Positions 16,741-26,665 of a stretch of 64,000 nucleotides of DNA are shown here, piece after piece. Under the pieces are notes generated by a model. The model had not been told where the DNA came from. It did not search any database and saw nothing but the letters and a program-made list of their open reading frames with translations. This stretch comes from an uncultured Scytonema sp. GTDB lineage: Bacteria; Cyanobacteriota; Cyanobacteriia; Cyanobacteriales; Nostocaceae. The position numbers were made by a program, and so were the translations under genes. The stretch lies in NCBI GenBank assembly GCA_937873135.1, contig CALMVQ010000152.1, positions 47,540 through 111,539 of the forward strand, given 5' to 3'. Each line of letters starts with the position of its first letter. The first letter of the stretch is position 1.

Positions 16741-19700
16741 TTAGTTTAAAACCTTGAAGCTAGCGATTTTCCATGGTTGGATGGTAAATGATGGTGTCGT
16801 TTTCAGGGAATTTTCTAGCAAATCTACTGACTCTCCCAACGTTAATCCCAAATCACTCTGCAAAGATAACTCAGCTATTTCCCCGTGAGATTCATAACAT
16901 CGGAGAATCCACTGTTCTTTGTCATCTTCCGCTTGCTTGAATGCCATCAAGATCAGATTTTCCGCTGACAAATTCAAAAAGCTACTAACAGGAGGTAAAG
17001 ACTGACTGTTCTCTCCTAGGGAAGTCAGTTGTCTTGGAGCGAAATCCAAATCTACAAGCAGTGGTAAATTTAATTCATAACCACGTCTGACTGTATGGGC
17101 TGACTGCCAGCTACCAGCATGAGGATACAAGGCATAAGTAAATTGATGAAACCCTCTGTCAGCTTCAGGATCGGGCCAATTAGGACTACGTAGTAGTGTT
17201 AGGCGTAGTTGATTATTCTGGCTATCATAACCATATTTGCAATCATTCAACAAACTGACACCGTAATGATTTTCTGTTAAATCTGCCCAACGCAGTGCAG
17301 GAACTTCCCATTTTGCTTGTTCGGCTGGAGTTTCGGGTTTGGTGGAACGGCGAATCGTACCACATGGAATTTCGTAAGTGGCATAGTCAGCCTCTACACT
17401 TAGAGGAAAAGCAGCTTTCACTAACACTTGACGTTCTTGCCAGTTCACAGTTGTTGCTATTTTCAGAATAGGCGATCGCATTTGTAAAATGTAGTCCTGG
17501 CAAAACTCCGAGTCTCCCAGTTGACGCACAACCCGTAGCCGACTTTGCACTGTTCCTGATTCCAGCCACTCAATGGATTTCAATTGAGGTGATGCTAAGG
17601 AGTGCTGGGCATAATTAGGATCGATATTCCAAGCATCCCAATATTGCCCGCTATCTCCAAAAACTTGTAATTTATTACCACCTTCAAGACTGAGAACTTC
17701 TTTATTATTAACCTTGTCAAACACACTAGACAAATCACCTGTTTGCTCATCCACAACAACCCGTAAAAATTCATTTTCTAAGGTGAATTTTTTCGGTAAT
17801 AATTGTTCTTTTTGCCCCTCCAAATTCGGGCAAAGCCAAAAGACGCGATAACCGACAGAAGGGATGTCGCTTGCTAAAAATAGTAAAGTTGAAGCTTCAC
17901 CCAATTGCGACGGCTGTTTTTTTCCAGAAACATCATAAATCTCCCATCCCTGGTAAGTTGAGGGCGTTGGTAAAGCAACGGCTACAACTTCCGAACGCTG
18001 CCAATTGAGAGAATTGAAAACAACAACAGGTAAACTGTCGGGTTGTGGTGGTTCTGGTAAGCTTAGATTGGATGCGATCGCTCTTAAAGACTTCTGTAAT
18101 ATCTCATTACCTACTTTTTCTACCTCCTGCCAAGTGGGAAGCGCATCCACATAAACTTGGTTAATTGAAGTTCCGGGTAGAATATCGTGAAACTGATTGA
18201 ATAAAACTTTTTTCCAAGCCGCTTCTATTTCATTTGTGGGATATGTCACCCCACAACTTATCTTTGCCAAAGCAGCAAACAATTCAGCTTGATACAATAA
18301 CCCTTCGCAACGACGATTCCAGCGTTTTTGGTCACCATGAGTAGTATAACAACCGCGATGAAATTCGAGATAGAGTTCATCTTCCCAAGTCGGGAAGAAA
18401 GTAGCGGAAGGGTGAGAAGTAGAAAGTTCTGATTGAATATTCCGTAAATATTTTTCAGCCGTCGTAAATTCCAAGTGAGGGAAGAAAGGTGACTTGTTCA
18501 AGCGTTGGGCAATTTCTAGCATATCACGGGTGGGTCCTCCACCGTGGTCGCCGACGCCAGGAAGCCAAAGGGCTGCATCCAAACCAGTTTGGGTTTGCCA
18601 TTCACACGAGTAAGATGCCATTGCGATGGGATCGATGCTTTCACCAATGCGTGCAGACATCAGGCTAAAGACTTCACTACCATCAGGCGATCGCCACCAA
18701 AAAGCACCATGTTCAAACTTAGTTGTGTCATTCCAAAGCAACTTCTGAGTGACAAAATACTCAATACCAGCACTGGCAAAAAACTGCGGTAACGTTGCAC
18801 AGAATCCAAAACTATCTGGTACCCACACCACAGGAGAAAGCTTACCAAATTTTTGCTGCACATAGCGCTGACCATACAATAATTGCCGGACAATTGATTC
18901 ACCAGCAATCAAATTTAACTCTGGTTCAACCCAAAAACCCCCGAGAACCTCCCAACACCCATCTGCTACCGCCTGTTGAATCGCCGTAAATAAGTCCGGA
19001 CGATTTTCTTCAATCCAGGCATAAAGCGCCGGAGTAGAATGGCAGAAAATTAATGGAAACTCTTGCTGAAGCTGAAGAACAGACTCAAAAGTGCTTTGTG
19101 CCGCCCGCCAAGTTTCACTCACAGGCCACAACCATGCTAAATCTAAATGAGCATGACCCAACAGATATATTTTTGATTTCGGAGTTTTAATTTTGGATTT
19201 GAGAAGCTTTTCTCTGACAGCTAAAAACGTTTTCTCTAATTTCTCTGCTTGCTCAGTGCCGATGTTCATTATCTCTTCCACGGCTTGCAAGAGAACATCT
19301 AAATTCTCAGGCTCAAACTCCAGATAACGCTGCATCACAGCTAATTCGTCGGCCACAAAACCCGCATCGGGGCGATCGCCATCAGTCGATTCGTACAGGA
19401 GTTGCGATTTTACCAACGCACCATCACAATGGCTCGGACTTACCAAACGCAAAGCCACGAGCAACTCTTCTCCAGGAGTTACCCCAGAACTCAAGAGTAC
19501 TCTGGGTGAACAATCAAACAAATCTCCCTCAACAACCAACTTTCCATTCACATAAATCTGTGCTGAGTCTGCCCACCAGTGTAAAGCCAACCGCAAAGAT
19601 AAACCTTGTAGTGCATAGCCCTGCAAATCTTGAGGAATAACTAATTTTTGCACTAGCCACAGGACTTTTTGCCCGCCAGCCCAAGCCACATATCCTTTAT

Positions 19701-19869
19701 TATTGACTTGAGCAAGACTCCATTTTAACACACTAGATTCAATGAGATCAGCCACAGCCAAATCAGTTTCCAGAAACCTCCAGTCTTCCTGAATGTTTAC
19801 CTGACAACAAGATCGCAGCTTCTCAATTGCTGCCAAGATGATTTCTGTGTTGAGTGGGGGTACGAGCAT
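16741..19869 (-). CDS. Glycoside hydrolase family 38 alpha-mannosidase
   Basis: The 1042-residue protein has GHAHLDLAWLWPVSETWRAA at about residue 235, with the zinc-binding His/Asp. WVPDSFGF at about residue 347 carries the nucleophile Asp. FHDILPGTSINQVY in the middle domain and a long beta-sandwich C-terminus follow. Length agrees with bacterial class II mannosidases. No signal peptide is seen, so it is probably cytosolic and acts on alpha-mannosides from polysaccharide or glycan turnover. Confidence 0.93.
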   Translation of the reverse strand: MLVPPLNTEIILAAIEKLRSCCQVNIQEDWRFLETDLAVADLIESSVLKWSLAQVNNKGYVAWAGGQKVLWLVQKLVIPQDLQGYALQGLSLRLALHWWADSAQIYVNGKLVVEGDLFDCSPRVLLSSGVTPGEELLVALRLVSPSHCDGALVKSQLLYESTDGDRPDAGFVADELAVMQRYLEFEPENLDVLLQAVEEIMNIGTEQAEKLEKTFLAVREKLLKSKIKTPKSKIYLLGHAHLDLAWLWPVSETWRAAQSTFESVLQLQQEFPLIFCHSTPALYAWIEENRPDLFTAIQQAVADGCWEVLGGFWVEPELNLIAGESIVRQLLYGQRYVQQKFGKLSPVVWVPDSFGFCATLPQFFASAGIEYFVTQKLLWNDTTKFEHGAFWWRSPDGSEVFSLMSARIGESIDPIAMASYSCEWQTQTGLDAALWLPGVGDHGGGPTRDMLEIAQRLNKSPFFPHLEFTTAEKYLRNIQSELSTSHPSATFFPTWEDELYLEFHRGCYTTHGDQKRWNRRCEGLLYQAELFAALAKISCGVTYPTNEIEAAWKKVLFNQFHDILPGTSINQVYVDALPTWQEVEKVGNEILQKSLRAIASNLSLPEPPQPDSLPVVVFNSLNWQRSEVVAVALPTPSTYQGWEIYDVSGKKQPSQLGEASTLLFLASDIPSVGYRVFWLCPNLEGQKEQLLPKKFTLENEFLRVVVDEQTGDLSSVFDKVNNKEVLSLEGGNKLQVFGDSGQYWDAWNIDPNYAQHSLASPQLKSIEWLESGTVQSRLRVVRQLGDSEFCQDYILQMRSPILKIATTVNWQERQVLVKAAFPLSVEADYATYEIPCGTIRRSTKPETPAEQAKWEVPALRWADLTENHYGVSLLNDCKYGYDSQNNQLRLTLLRSPNWPDPEADRGFHQFTYALYPHAGSWQSAHTVRRGYELNLPLLVDLDFAPRQLTSLGENSQSLPPVSSFLNLSAENLILMAFKQAEDDKEQWILRCYESHGEIAELSLQSDLGLTLGESVDLLENSLKTTPSFTIQPWKIASFKVLN

Positions 19870-19936
19870 AATGAATATTGTTATGGTAGCGATCGCTGAC
19901 TTTTAGTCTACACTCCAGTCATAAAGAGTACACAGA

Positions 19937-20338
19937 TTACGCGAACAAGCCGAAGCGAATCCACAATTGTCGTGCTGCAATTTGTGGTTGACTATTCATC
20001 TGTAAACTATCGACTGTGGTTCGTCCAATTGCGGTGGTGCCTATAATTGCACCAGATGCGTCATCCACCTGAAAATGGTTGTCCCACAAATCTTGTCTTG
20101 GATGAAACAAACGAACCGAGGTGTTTGAATCAGGATCAACTCCGCTAACACGATTCCCTTTACGGACATTGCATGAACGACAGGCGAGTGCTAAATTTTC
20201 TTTTGAGTCTGCTCCTTGTTTGCTAAGTGGTGTAATATGTTCGATTTCAAACGGGAAGTTAAAAACAAGTTCGGGAGCGTGGCAATATTCACATCGATGA
20301 CTAGCTCGGTCAGCAACCAATGTATAATTAGGATTCAT
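19937..20338 (-). CDS. HNH endonuclease
   Basis: The 133-residue protein carries a complete HNH motif framed by zinc knuckles: HRCEYCHAPE, FEIEHITPLSKQGADSKENL and ACRSCNVRKGNR. A C-terminal part with DSNTSVRLFHPRQDLWDNHF is typical of the stand-alone cyanobacterial family. Its start overlaps the stop of the preceding gene by four bases, so the pair is translationally coupled. Function beyond nuclease is unknown. Confidence 0.9.
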   Translation of the reverse strand: MNPNYTLVADRASHRCEYCHAPELVFNFPFEIEHITPLSKQGADSKENLALACRSCNVRKGNRVSGVDPDSNTSVRLFHPRQDLWDNHFQVDDASGAIIGTTAIGRTTVDSLQMNSQPQIAARQLWIRFGLFA

Positions 20339-20700
20339 TGGTTTGATGACTGTTGTAGTAGAGACGCTGTTCGATCTGTTGCCGCTTTGAGTTCAGCCTC
20401 GACGAGACTATCTAACTCAACTTGCAGTTCTTTTGAAAGTGACTTTCCCTCATCGCGTGCTGTTCTCCACAAATCCATGAGGTTAGACAAACGTTTTTGC
20501 TGATCAACACTGAAAAATTGGTCAGAATGAAAACTTTGGAGCAACAGTAACGCACTAAATTCATTTTCACCTAATTGGGCGCTTAAAGCATCTAGAGCTT
20601 GTCCCGCAGTTTTACCAATAGAGTGTTTATCACCTGCAACAGCACGATAAGACTTCTCACCACTGGCATCATATATAGGTAAAATTGTTACTGTTGTCAT
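20335..20700 (-). CDS. Small hypothetical protein coupled to the HNH endonuclease
   Basis: The 121-residue protein starts MTTVTILPIYDASGEKSYRA and has a helical, acidic C-terminus (KELQVELDSLVEAELKAATD). No domain is recognised. The ATGA overlap with the HNH gene says the two are made together; an accessory or inhibitory partner for the nuclease is a guess. Confidence 0.75.
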   Translation of the reverse strand: MTTVTILPIYDASGEKSYRAVAGDKHSIGKTAGQALDALSAQLGENEFSALLLLQSFHSDQFFSVDQQKRLSNLMDLWRTARDEGKSLSKELQVELDSLVEAELKAATDRTASLLQQSSNQ

Positions 20701-20882
20701 TTAAAATCTCCACGGGACTCTCACCATATCTGTGTTCAGATCAGTGGTGGGTAGTTTACGTTCCTCAGCATATATTCTACAATAATCTATAAAAATAATT
20801 TAATTTCAAGCCAGATTAGGGATTTGGGTTCTGACTTTCGATAAAATTGGACAACAATTTTCAGATAGGTTTGTTCATTACT

Positions 20883-22751
20883 ATGCCTTCTGCACCTACT
20901 AGTCGCTACAAAAGCAGGCTTTTTAACTTTTTACATCAGAAATCTCAGCAATTGAGCGATCAACTACAGCTAGCATTCCGCCATGTAAAAGTTACTACGA
21001 GTTGGTCATTAGAAGCCCTACTTCAGCCACTGTACTTACTGTTTCAAAAAGCTATTGATTCTTCTGGCAAGCAGTTGCACTCAAGGGATCAGCAACACCA
21101 GTCGAAATTACAGTCGGAAACACCTCTATCAACTGATACTCCTATTCAGTTAGTGCTAGCTACACTAGGGAAAATGGCAGTGGGTGAGGAGAGGAAATTA
21201 GATCGCCGCTCCCTCTCTATTCCTATAGTGCGAGGAATTGCTTCAGATCTAGCAAATCGCAATCTAGTTCTGGTAACTGACAAAAATATAATTCTGAACA
21301 TCTTAACACGGCAGCAGCAGGAAAAACTGCAAAATCGAATTATTACAGAAGTCGCTAACTACTGGCAGAACTGGCAATTGACTCATGTCAATGAGGAAAC
21401 AAAACTTTTATCGGAAATCGACAGTTTGTTGACAAAAATGGCTGGGAGTATTCCAGATAAAACACCTGTACTACCCCAAAGCATGGTGACAGAAAGCAGA
21501 GAATCTACATTCAATCCGGCTCCAGTACTGGTATCTATAGATACAATGGTCACGAATTTAGAATCAAAAGCTTTAGTACCAGTATCTCATGTTACTGCGA
21601 TTGTGCAGTCTCAAACTTCTAAACTTGCCCAAGTTATTCAGTTAATTTCCCAGCCAAGAAAAGTGAGTGATGACACAGTAGATCGTACCCTGATTACAGC
21701 GTTGATTTGGGGAGCGATCCATTTTTTCTTTGGCGGCAGAAATGATAAAAGTCTCAAAACTGGCAATCAATTATTACAACAACCAACGTCCTTCGCTTTG
21801 CCCAAAAGTCTTCCTTTACAGACAGAAGATTTAACAGATCCTTGGCTTACCCCGAGCGATTTGTTCGGTGATTCCCAACAACAAAGCGATGCCTGCGGTG
21901 GGCTACGCCTACGCCAATTCCGAGTATCTCCCCAAAATACAAACCCTCTTCTCCCCTCTCAAGAAACAAAACATTCTTTCCAAAACTTTGTGAGTACTTC
22001 CCAAAAGTTTTTGAGAAAATTTCCATCTAGAACTGGTTTGGTACCATTAGGAGAAACTAGAACAAAAACCGACAACCTTTTACAAACTCACCCACTAAAA
22101 ACGACGACAACTGAGCATTTTGAGACAAAGTCTACGGGACAGAAGATTCTGTCCCGCGAGCTTTGCGAAGTTTTTGAAGAAATTCTCAATAACCAAACTG
22201 ATCAACCACCTCAAAATACAAAGTCTGCGGGACAGAATCCTCTACCCCCCGAGCTTTGCGTGAAATCTGTCGGACAACCTCTTCTGCCTAGAAGACTTCC
22301 CGAATCGTTTGTCCGTTTTTGTCTAGGAAAAATAAAGCCGCAAAAACTCTTGTTGCGTTCTGGAAAAGACTCATCGTTCAAGATAACGGCAAGACATCAG
22401 GTGATGAAAACAACACAGAGTCATGAGGAGACAAACAAACTTGATATAACTAGTGACTTAACTTCAACAAGAAAACAAGGAGAAAGAAAGAACTTTCTGC
22501 GTCTCACCACATCCTTTATTTCAAAATTTAAAACTGAAAGTCAAAAACAAGAATCTCAATTACAGCAACGCCAAACCAACACAGTCGAGGCAAAGCCAGA
22601 CTGGATAGAAATCAAAGCAAAGTCATTAGGATACGTAAAGCACCCTCTAGAACAAGTTCTACAATGGCTTGACCGTCTTATGGTTTTACTGGAAGATATA
22701 TTTCTGAGAATTCTACACTTTTTACACCAACTTTGGAGAGTTAAGAGTTAG
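20883..22751 (+). CDS. Large unknown protein with in-frame DNA-repeat insertions
   Basis: No family is recognised. Residues ~70-200 look folded (QLVLATLGKMAVGEERKLD, ANRNLVLVTDKNIILNIL), and the rest is Ser/Thr/Gln/Lys-rich and probably disordered. The ATG at 20883 (MPSAPTSRYKS) is preferred, though an in-frame ATG at 20847 exists. A dispersed GC-rich repeat (21886-21915) adds DACGGLRLR. A palindromic repeat near 22135 and a related copy near 22230 add similar peptides (STGQKILSRELCE and SAGQNPLPPELC). The C-terminus has amphipathic helices (PLEQVLQWLDRLMVLLEDIF). Confidence 0.65.
   Translation: MPSAPTSRYKSRLFNFLHQKSQQLSDQLQLAFRHVKVTTSWSLEALLQPLYLLFQKAIDSSGKQLHSRDQQHQSKLQSETPLSTDTPIQLVLATLGKMAVGEERKLDRRSLSIPIVRGIASDLANRNLVLVTDKNIILNILTRQQQEKLQNRIITEVANYWQNWQLTHVNEETKLLSEIDSLLTKMAGSIPDKTPVLPQSMVTESRESTFNPAPVLVSIDTMVTNLESKALVPVSHVTAIVQSQTSKLAQVIQLISQPRKVSDDTVDRTLITALIWGAIHFFFGGRNDKSLKTGNQLLQQPTSFALPKSLPLQTEDLTDPWLTPSDLFGDSQQQSDACGGLRLRQFRVSPQNTNPLLPSQETKHSFQNFVSTSQKFLRKFPSRTGLVPLGETRTKTDNLLQTHPLKTTTTEHFETKSTGQKILSRELCEVFEEILNNQTDQPPQNTKSAGQNPLPPELCVKSVGQPLLPRRLPESFVRFCLGKIKPQKLLLRSGKDSSFKITARHQVMKTTQSHEETNKLDITSDLTSTRKQGERKNFLRLTTSFISKFKTESQKQESQLQQRQTNTVEAKPDWIEIKAKSLGYVKHPLEQVLQWLDRLMVLLEDIFLRILHFLHQLWRVKS
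22135..22156. repeat. Palindromic repeat within coding sequence
   Basis: CGGGACAGAA and TTCTGTCCCG form a perfect 10-bp stem around GA inside the unknown gene. Related sequence recurs ~95 bp later (AAGTCTGCGGGACAGAATCC). Confidence 0.75.
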
Positions 22752-22789
22752 TAGGGGCTTCTTTGTCCTTCTTTAAGAAGGCTCAATCC

Positions 22790-23581
22790 TTAGTCATGAT
22801 TATCAGCTTGTTGAACCTGCAACTGTTGCACTACTTCAACTGATAAACCAGTAATTCGGGCGATCGCGTCGATTGACATTCCAACAGAGAGCAAGTTAAC
22901 GGCGATTTGACGTGCTTTCTCCTCGCTACCTTCGGCTTTACCCTCAGCTTTACCCTCGGCTTTAATAGCTTGATAAGTAACTGATTCTTGCATAAGTTCT
23001 TTTCGCAGCAATTGTTGAACGATGTCCTTCTTTAATACTAGCCCAGCTAGAACAAACGCCGATGCGGCGATATTACTCTGTGTTTGTTGGTTGTCGATGA
23101 GAGAAATTGCTTGAGCAACTTGTTGTAATACCTCAGTGCGGTTGTCGGCTTGACTCAAAACTGCAAAAGGTAATAACCCTGGAGATTGTAAAAAAATACT
23201 TGTCGGTTGTTCCCACAGGCGAATTACTTGAAACCGATGAAAAGTTTCTTCTAAAGTAAATGTTGTTGTTTGAACTAATTGAGAATCAGTTTGTTGCAGA
23301 TAGATGACTGCTTGACGCATTTGCTTACGAGGAAAACGCCGATATACTCGTAACCGATAATCAATCATCCGAAAGGGAATATTAGGTTTAGGTTGTGTTT
23401 GAAACTCTACATGAAGCACGACTTCATCTGATTGCAGCAATATTAAAGCATCAGCACGAATAGGTTCTAAAGATAGTTCGGAAGGACTTAATTCAGTTAG
23501 TATAATTGATTATCCTAACAACCAACTAGCAAAGTCGCTGGAAAAGTTTTCAGCGAGAAACTTACAAATGTTATCAAACAT
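22790..23581 (-). pseudogene. Rpn-family recombination-promoting nuclease, interrupted by one nonsense codon
   Basis: The intact frame runs from 23440, but homologous-looking sequence continues in the same frame to an ATG at 23581: MFDNICKFLAENFSSDFASW LLG, then TAA (23510-23512), then SIILTELSPSELSLEPIRAD. A Glu codon is expected where the TAA stands, so a single GAA-to-TAA change would explain it. The rest (VEFQTQPKPNIPFRMIDYRL, RRFPRKQMRQAVIYL) is the PD-(D/E)XK core of PDDEXK/Rpn proteins common in cyanobacteria. It is followed by EGKAEGKAEG repeats and a helical tail. An N-terminally shortened protein could start at a TTG near 23440 but would lack the first part of the fold. Confidence 0.75.
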
Positions 23582-23771
23582 GGAGGATGTTTATTTTTCT
23601 CAGTCAGTTCCCGATTCCAAATCATATCTGCCCAGATGTCAGATATGAGCGCTTGTTTACTTTCAACCTCAATGTGTGATCACCAAGTATTCCTTATCAT
23701 AATACATACTTGTAGTAGGAGCATTTTCTCTCAAAAACTACTTCTTTCTACGACTTCATGAGCAAGCTCAA

Positions 23772-26300
23772 TTAATAATCTTGCACCACCCCATTGACTA
23801 CAGGTTTAACTTCAGAATTATCAGTGAATGGATTGGTTCCACCACTCCAGTTAAAGTCGTTGATTTGGAAGCTGATGCCGCCTAATTGCAAATCAGGATT
23901 GTAGCGAAGGGTAATTCCATAAGTGCGGCGGCTATATTCTACAATGTAGTCGGTGCTGATGCTTCGTCCGGTATCTAAGTTGATGGTTGTTTGAAAGCCC
24001 AAACGAAATGGGCCATAGATTTGCTGTATCAAGCCTGCCGTGAGGACTCTGTTATCGACAGAGCGATCAAACAAAAAAGGTGATAAGCCACTGTTGAAAC
24101 CTTGGGAGTATCTAATATTAAAGGCGCTATAATCCAAAAAGTCTCGAGAGTCATGACCGATCTGTCCTTCTAACCCGATGGTACCATTAAGGGTAGATTG
24201 GTTATCACCATTACCATAAAGACTGGTGACACCGGTGAGGGAGGCAACTCCGCGAAGGAAGGGAACGACTAGGTTTGGCGTGTATCGCAATCCTTGTGTA
24301 GGGGTAGCTGGTAATGGTTTACCTCGCCATAAAAAAACGCCCCCGTCAATAGTGGCACTGGCTTGGATGCGACTTAGGGAGATGCGATCGTTTTGTCGGT
24401 TTGCAGAGAGTAAGTCTTGGCGATCAGTATTGGCATTAATGTACTGTGCACCTCCTTGATATCTCAGGGTAAAGCCTGTAGTCCCTAAAGGAATGATTGG
24501 AGAGGTGATGACACCGCCAATACTACTTTGAACTGTTTGATAACCAAGGGAACCATTGTAGAGGCGATCGCGGTAGCTTGATTCGAGTGTCACAATGTAA
24601 GGGTTGACGGCGCTTAATCCCTGACGCAGGCGCAAACTTGCCCGAAGTAAGTCTGGCAGTCTATCCGAATCTAGAGTTGGTAAAACTGCATAACCCTGGA
24701 TCACAGTCTGCGGACTTAAGGCAGCATTAAGTCTTGTCTTTAAACCAAAAAGATCTGCTATACCATTAGGATTGCTAAATGCTTTCTGAACGAAGAACTG
24801 AGGTGTGACGCTAAGACGAACCGATCCTGTGTTTATTGGTTGGAAACTACGTTGAATAAATATACCTCCCCGTTGCCCTGAATCATAGCCAAGGGAAAAT
24901 AGTGTAGGACTTACATCACGTTGTCTACGATCAATGACTTGTTCATCTCGAGGGATGGGGACAGAGAAATTTTGGTCAAATACCAGACGCTGTCGTACTG
25001 TCTTCAGGCGATCTACTAATGGTGATTCTCGTGTGAGAGTTATTTTATCTGCACGTAACTCCAATTCTGGTGGGGAAAATGGATCGTTGGTGATCCGAAC
25101 ATCTCTTGCCTGCCAGCCTTGAGGATAGAAATCAACATTTGCGGCTTCAAAACGCAGTCGCTTAACTTGTCCTCCCGGTTGGGTGGGATTTCCTCTACGA
25201 CCTACATTAACATTAACTCCTGCACGACCGTTCGCTTGTAGTGGTTGATCGGCTGCGATGCGATCGCTTAAAGGAGCCAGTGATACTCCACCTGTCGTCA
25301 AATCAGGGGATGGATTTGTGTCGAAAGAAAAATCTCTTTGGGCTGAGGGTACATTAATCTCGCCTCTGCCACTTTGTAAATTTCCGCTATCTTGGATAAA
25401 GTTGTACGTAAAGCGTTGTCCGCGCAGTGTTTGATCGCCTCGCCTCAACACGATATTCCCATCTCCCACTGCAAACAAGTTGTCTAAACTAACTTGCAAG
25501 CGATCAGCATTCAAGACAGATCTATCATATCGGACGACTACATTACCAACTGCGGTGACAACTCGTCGCTGTGAGTCGTACTCCTGTCTATCGGCAATAA
25601 CTTCAATAACTTTCGTTGTTTGTACGGCTGGAGTTGTTTTTAATGGTAAATTTTGTTGCTCTTGGTTGCTACGGGTGGGAAATGGCAATTGAGCTGTTTG
25701 GCTGCGAGACTTGAATACTATAGTAGAAGGAGTTGGCGGTTGATTTGTTTTGCTTTGAGAGTTGAATTCTACTTTGAATGGTTGTGTTTGTCCAACACTC
25801 GGCGATTGCACAGTGTTCGTATCACTCTGCTCTCTTTGTTGAGCTAATTTTTCAACTAAGAGTTGCGCTTTGGAGTGAGATAAGCTTTTACTTTTCGTCA
25901 GAGTTGAAGAAACTTGCTTGCTGACATCAGGGTTGCGTAGACGCGGAGCGGCTTGTCGCCAGACATCGCCTTCAACCTGCTCTATGGGATAACCGATTCC
26001 TAGCCCATCGCCTAAGGAAGCCGCACTTTTAGCTGGAGTCACTGGTGAAAATTCCGGTGGCAAAGTTTCTGGCTGACTAGGGATCGGCAGTGTTTCGGCA
26101 ACAGTTAACTGATTTTTCTTTTGGGTATCTCTAGAAGTTCTAGGAGTTTCCTTTTGTTTCTCATTCTGTTTGTGCTGCGTCTTAATGTCAGTTTCTAAGC
26201 ATGACACACAAGATAATCGTCCCATGGAAAGGGGATTTGCAGCAGGTTGTGAATGTTCAACAGAAGAAGATGTTGCAGGCGGCAGAACAGGATGAAGCAT
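23772..26300 (-). CDS. DUF3769 LptD-like outer-membrane lipopolysaccharide assembly protein
   Basis: The 842-residue protein has an OstA/LptA-like beta-jellyroll at about residues 235-350 (TAVGNVVVRYDRSVLNADRL, GNIVLRRGDQTLRGQRFTYN). A long C-terminal beta-barrel with alternating polar/hydrophobic strands follows, ending NDFNWSGGTNPF. This is the cyanobacterial DUF3769 family, considered the LptD counterpart. The N-terminal ~220 residues are Gln/Ser/Thr-rich linker. Within them DVWRQAAPRLRNPDV is encoded by a dispersed GC-rich repeat (25933-25970). No clear signal peptide is visible at the called start. Confidence 0.85.
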   Translation of the reverse strand: MLHPVLPPATSSSVEHSQPAANPLSMGRLSCVSCLETDIKTQHKQNEKQKETPRTSRDTQKKNQLTVAETLPIPSQPETLPPEFSPVTPAKSAASLGDGLGIGYPIEQVEGDVWRQAAPRLRNPDVSKQVSSTLTKSKSLSHSKAQLLVEKLAQQREQSDTNTVQSPSVGQTQPFKVEFNSQSKTNQPPTPSTIVFKSRSQTAQLPFPTRSNQEQQNLPLKTTPAVQTTKVIEVIADRQEYDSQRRVVTAVGNVVVRYDRSVLNADRLQVSLDNLFAVGDGNIVLRRGDQTLRGQRFTYNFIQDSGNLQSGRGEINVPSAQRDFSFDTNPSPDLTTGGVSLAPLSDRIAADQPLQANGRAGVNVNVGRRGNPTQPGGQVKRLRFEAANVDFYPQGWQARDVRITNDPFSPPELELRADKITLTRESPLVDRLKTVRQRLVFDQNFSVPIPRDEQVIDRRQRDVSPTLFSLGYDSGQRGGIFIQRSFQPINTGSVRLSVTPQFFVQKAFSNPNGIADLFGLKTRLNAALSPQTVIQGYAVLPTLDSDRLPDLLRASLRLRQGLSAVNPYIVTLESSYRDRLYNGSLGYQTVQSSIGGVITSPIIPLGTTGFTLRYQGGAQYINANTDRQDLLSANRQNDRISLSRIQASATIDGGVFLWRGKPLPATPTQGLRYTPNLVVPFLRGVASLTGVTSLYGNGDNQSTLNGTIGLEGQIGHDSRDFLDYSAFNIRYSQGFNSGLSPFLFDRSVDNRVLTAGLIQQIYGPFRLGFQTTINLDTGRSISTDYIVEYSRRTYGITLRYNPDLQLGGISFQINDFNWSGGTNPFTDNSEVKPVVNGVVQDY

Positions 26301-26548
26301 ATTTCAGCACAATCAAGCTAACAAACAGCCAAATTAAAGAGTCGGAAGGACCAACTACACATTTTGCCTTCCGACTTTGCCTTCTGCCTAGCCTACTCTA
26401 AGCGCTTTCGCGCAAATCTCGTCTGGGGCAACTTGGGGAATTGGAGGATATTTATCCGTGTTTTGACATTGAGGAGGAAATTATTAAACTCTAGTTTAAA
26501 GTCTATAATTCTCTACCTTTTAGCAGTTGCGGATAATTTATCGCTATT

Positions 26549-26665
26549 CTACTCCAGATCGCGACGACCGGGGTTGCGTGCGGGATCGCTTGACAAAAAC
26601 CCAAAAACAAAAGTACCGACAAATAAAGCAACAACTACATAAACGATGATTTTTAAAGTCAGCAT
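26549..26665 (-). CDS. psbI: Photosystem II reaction centre protein PsbI
   Basis: The 38-residue frame [20 protein letters not shown]...[18 protein letters not shown] is the standard PsbI, one membrane helix with a conserved stromal tail. An AGGAG ribosome binding site lies ~9 bases before the ATG on the minus strand. The protein stabilises the D1/CP43 side of photosystem II. Confidence 0.96.
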   Translation of the reverse strand: MLTLKIIVYVVVALFVGTFVFGFLSSDPARNPGRRDLE

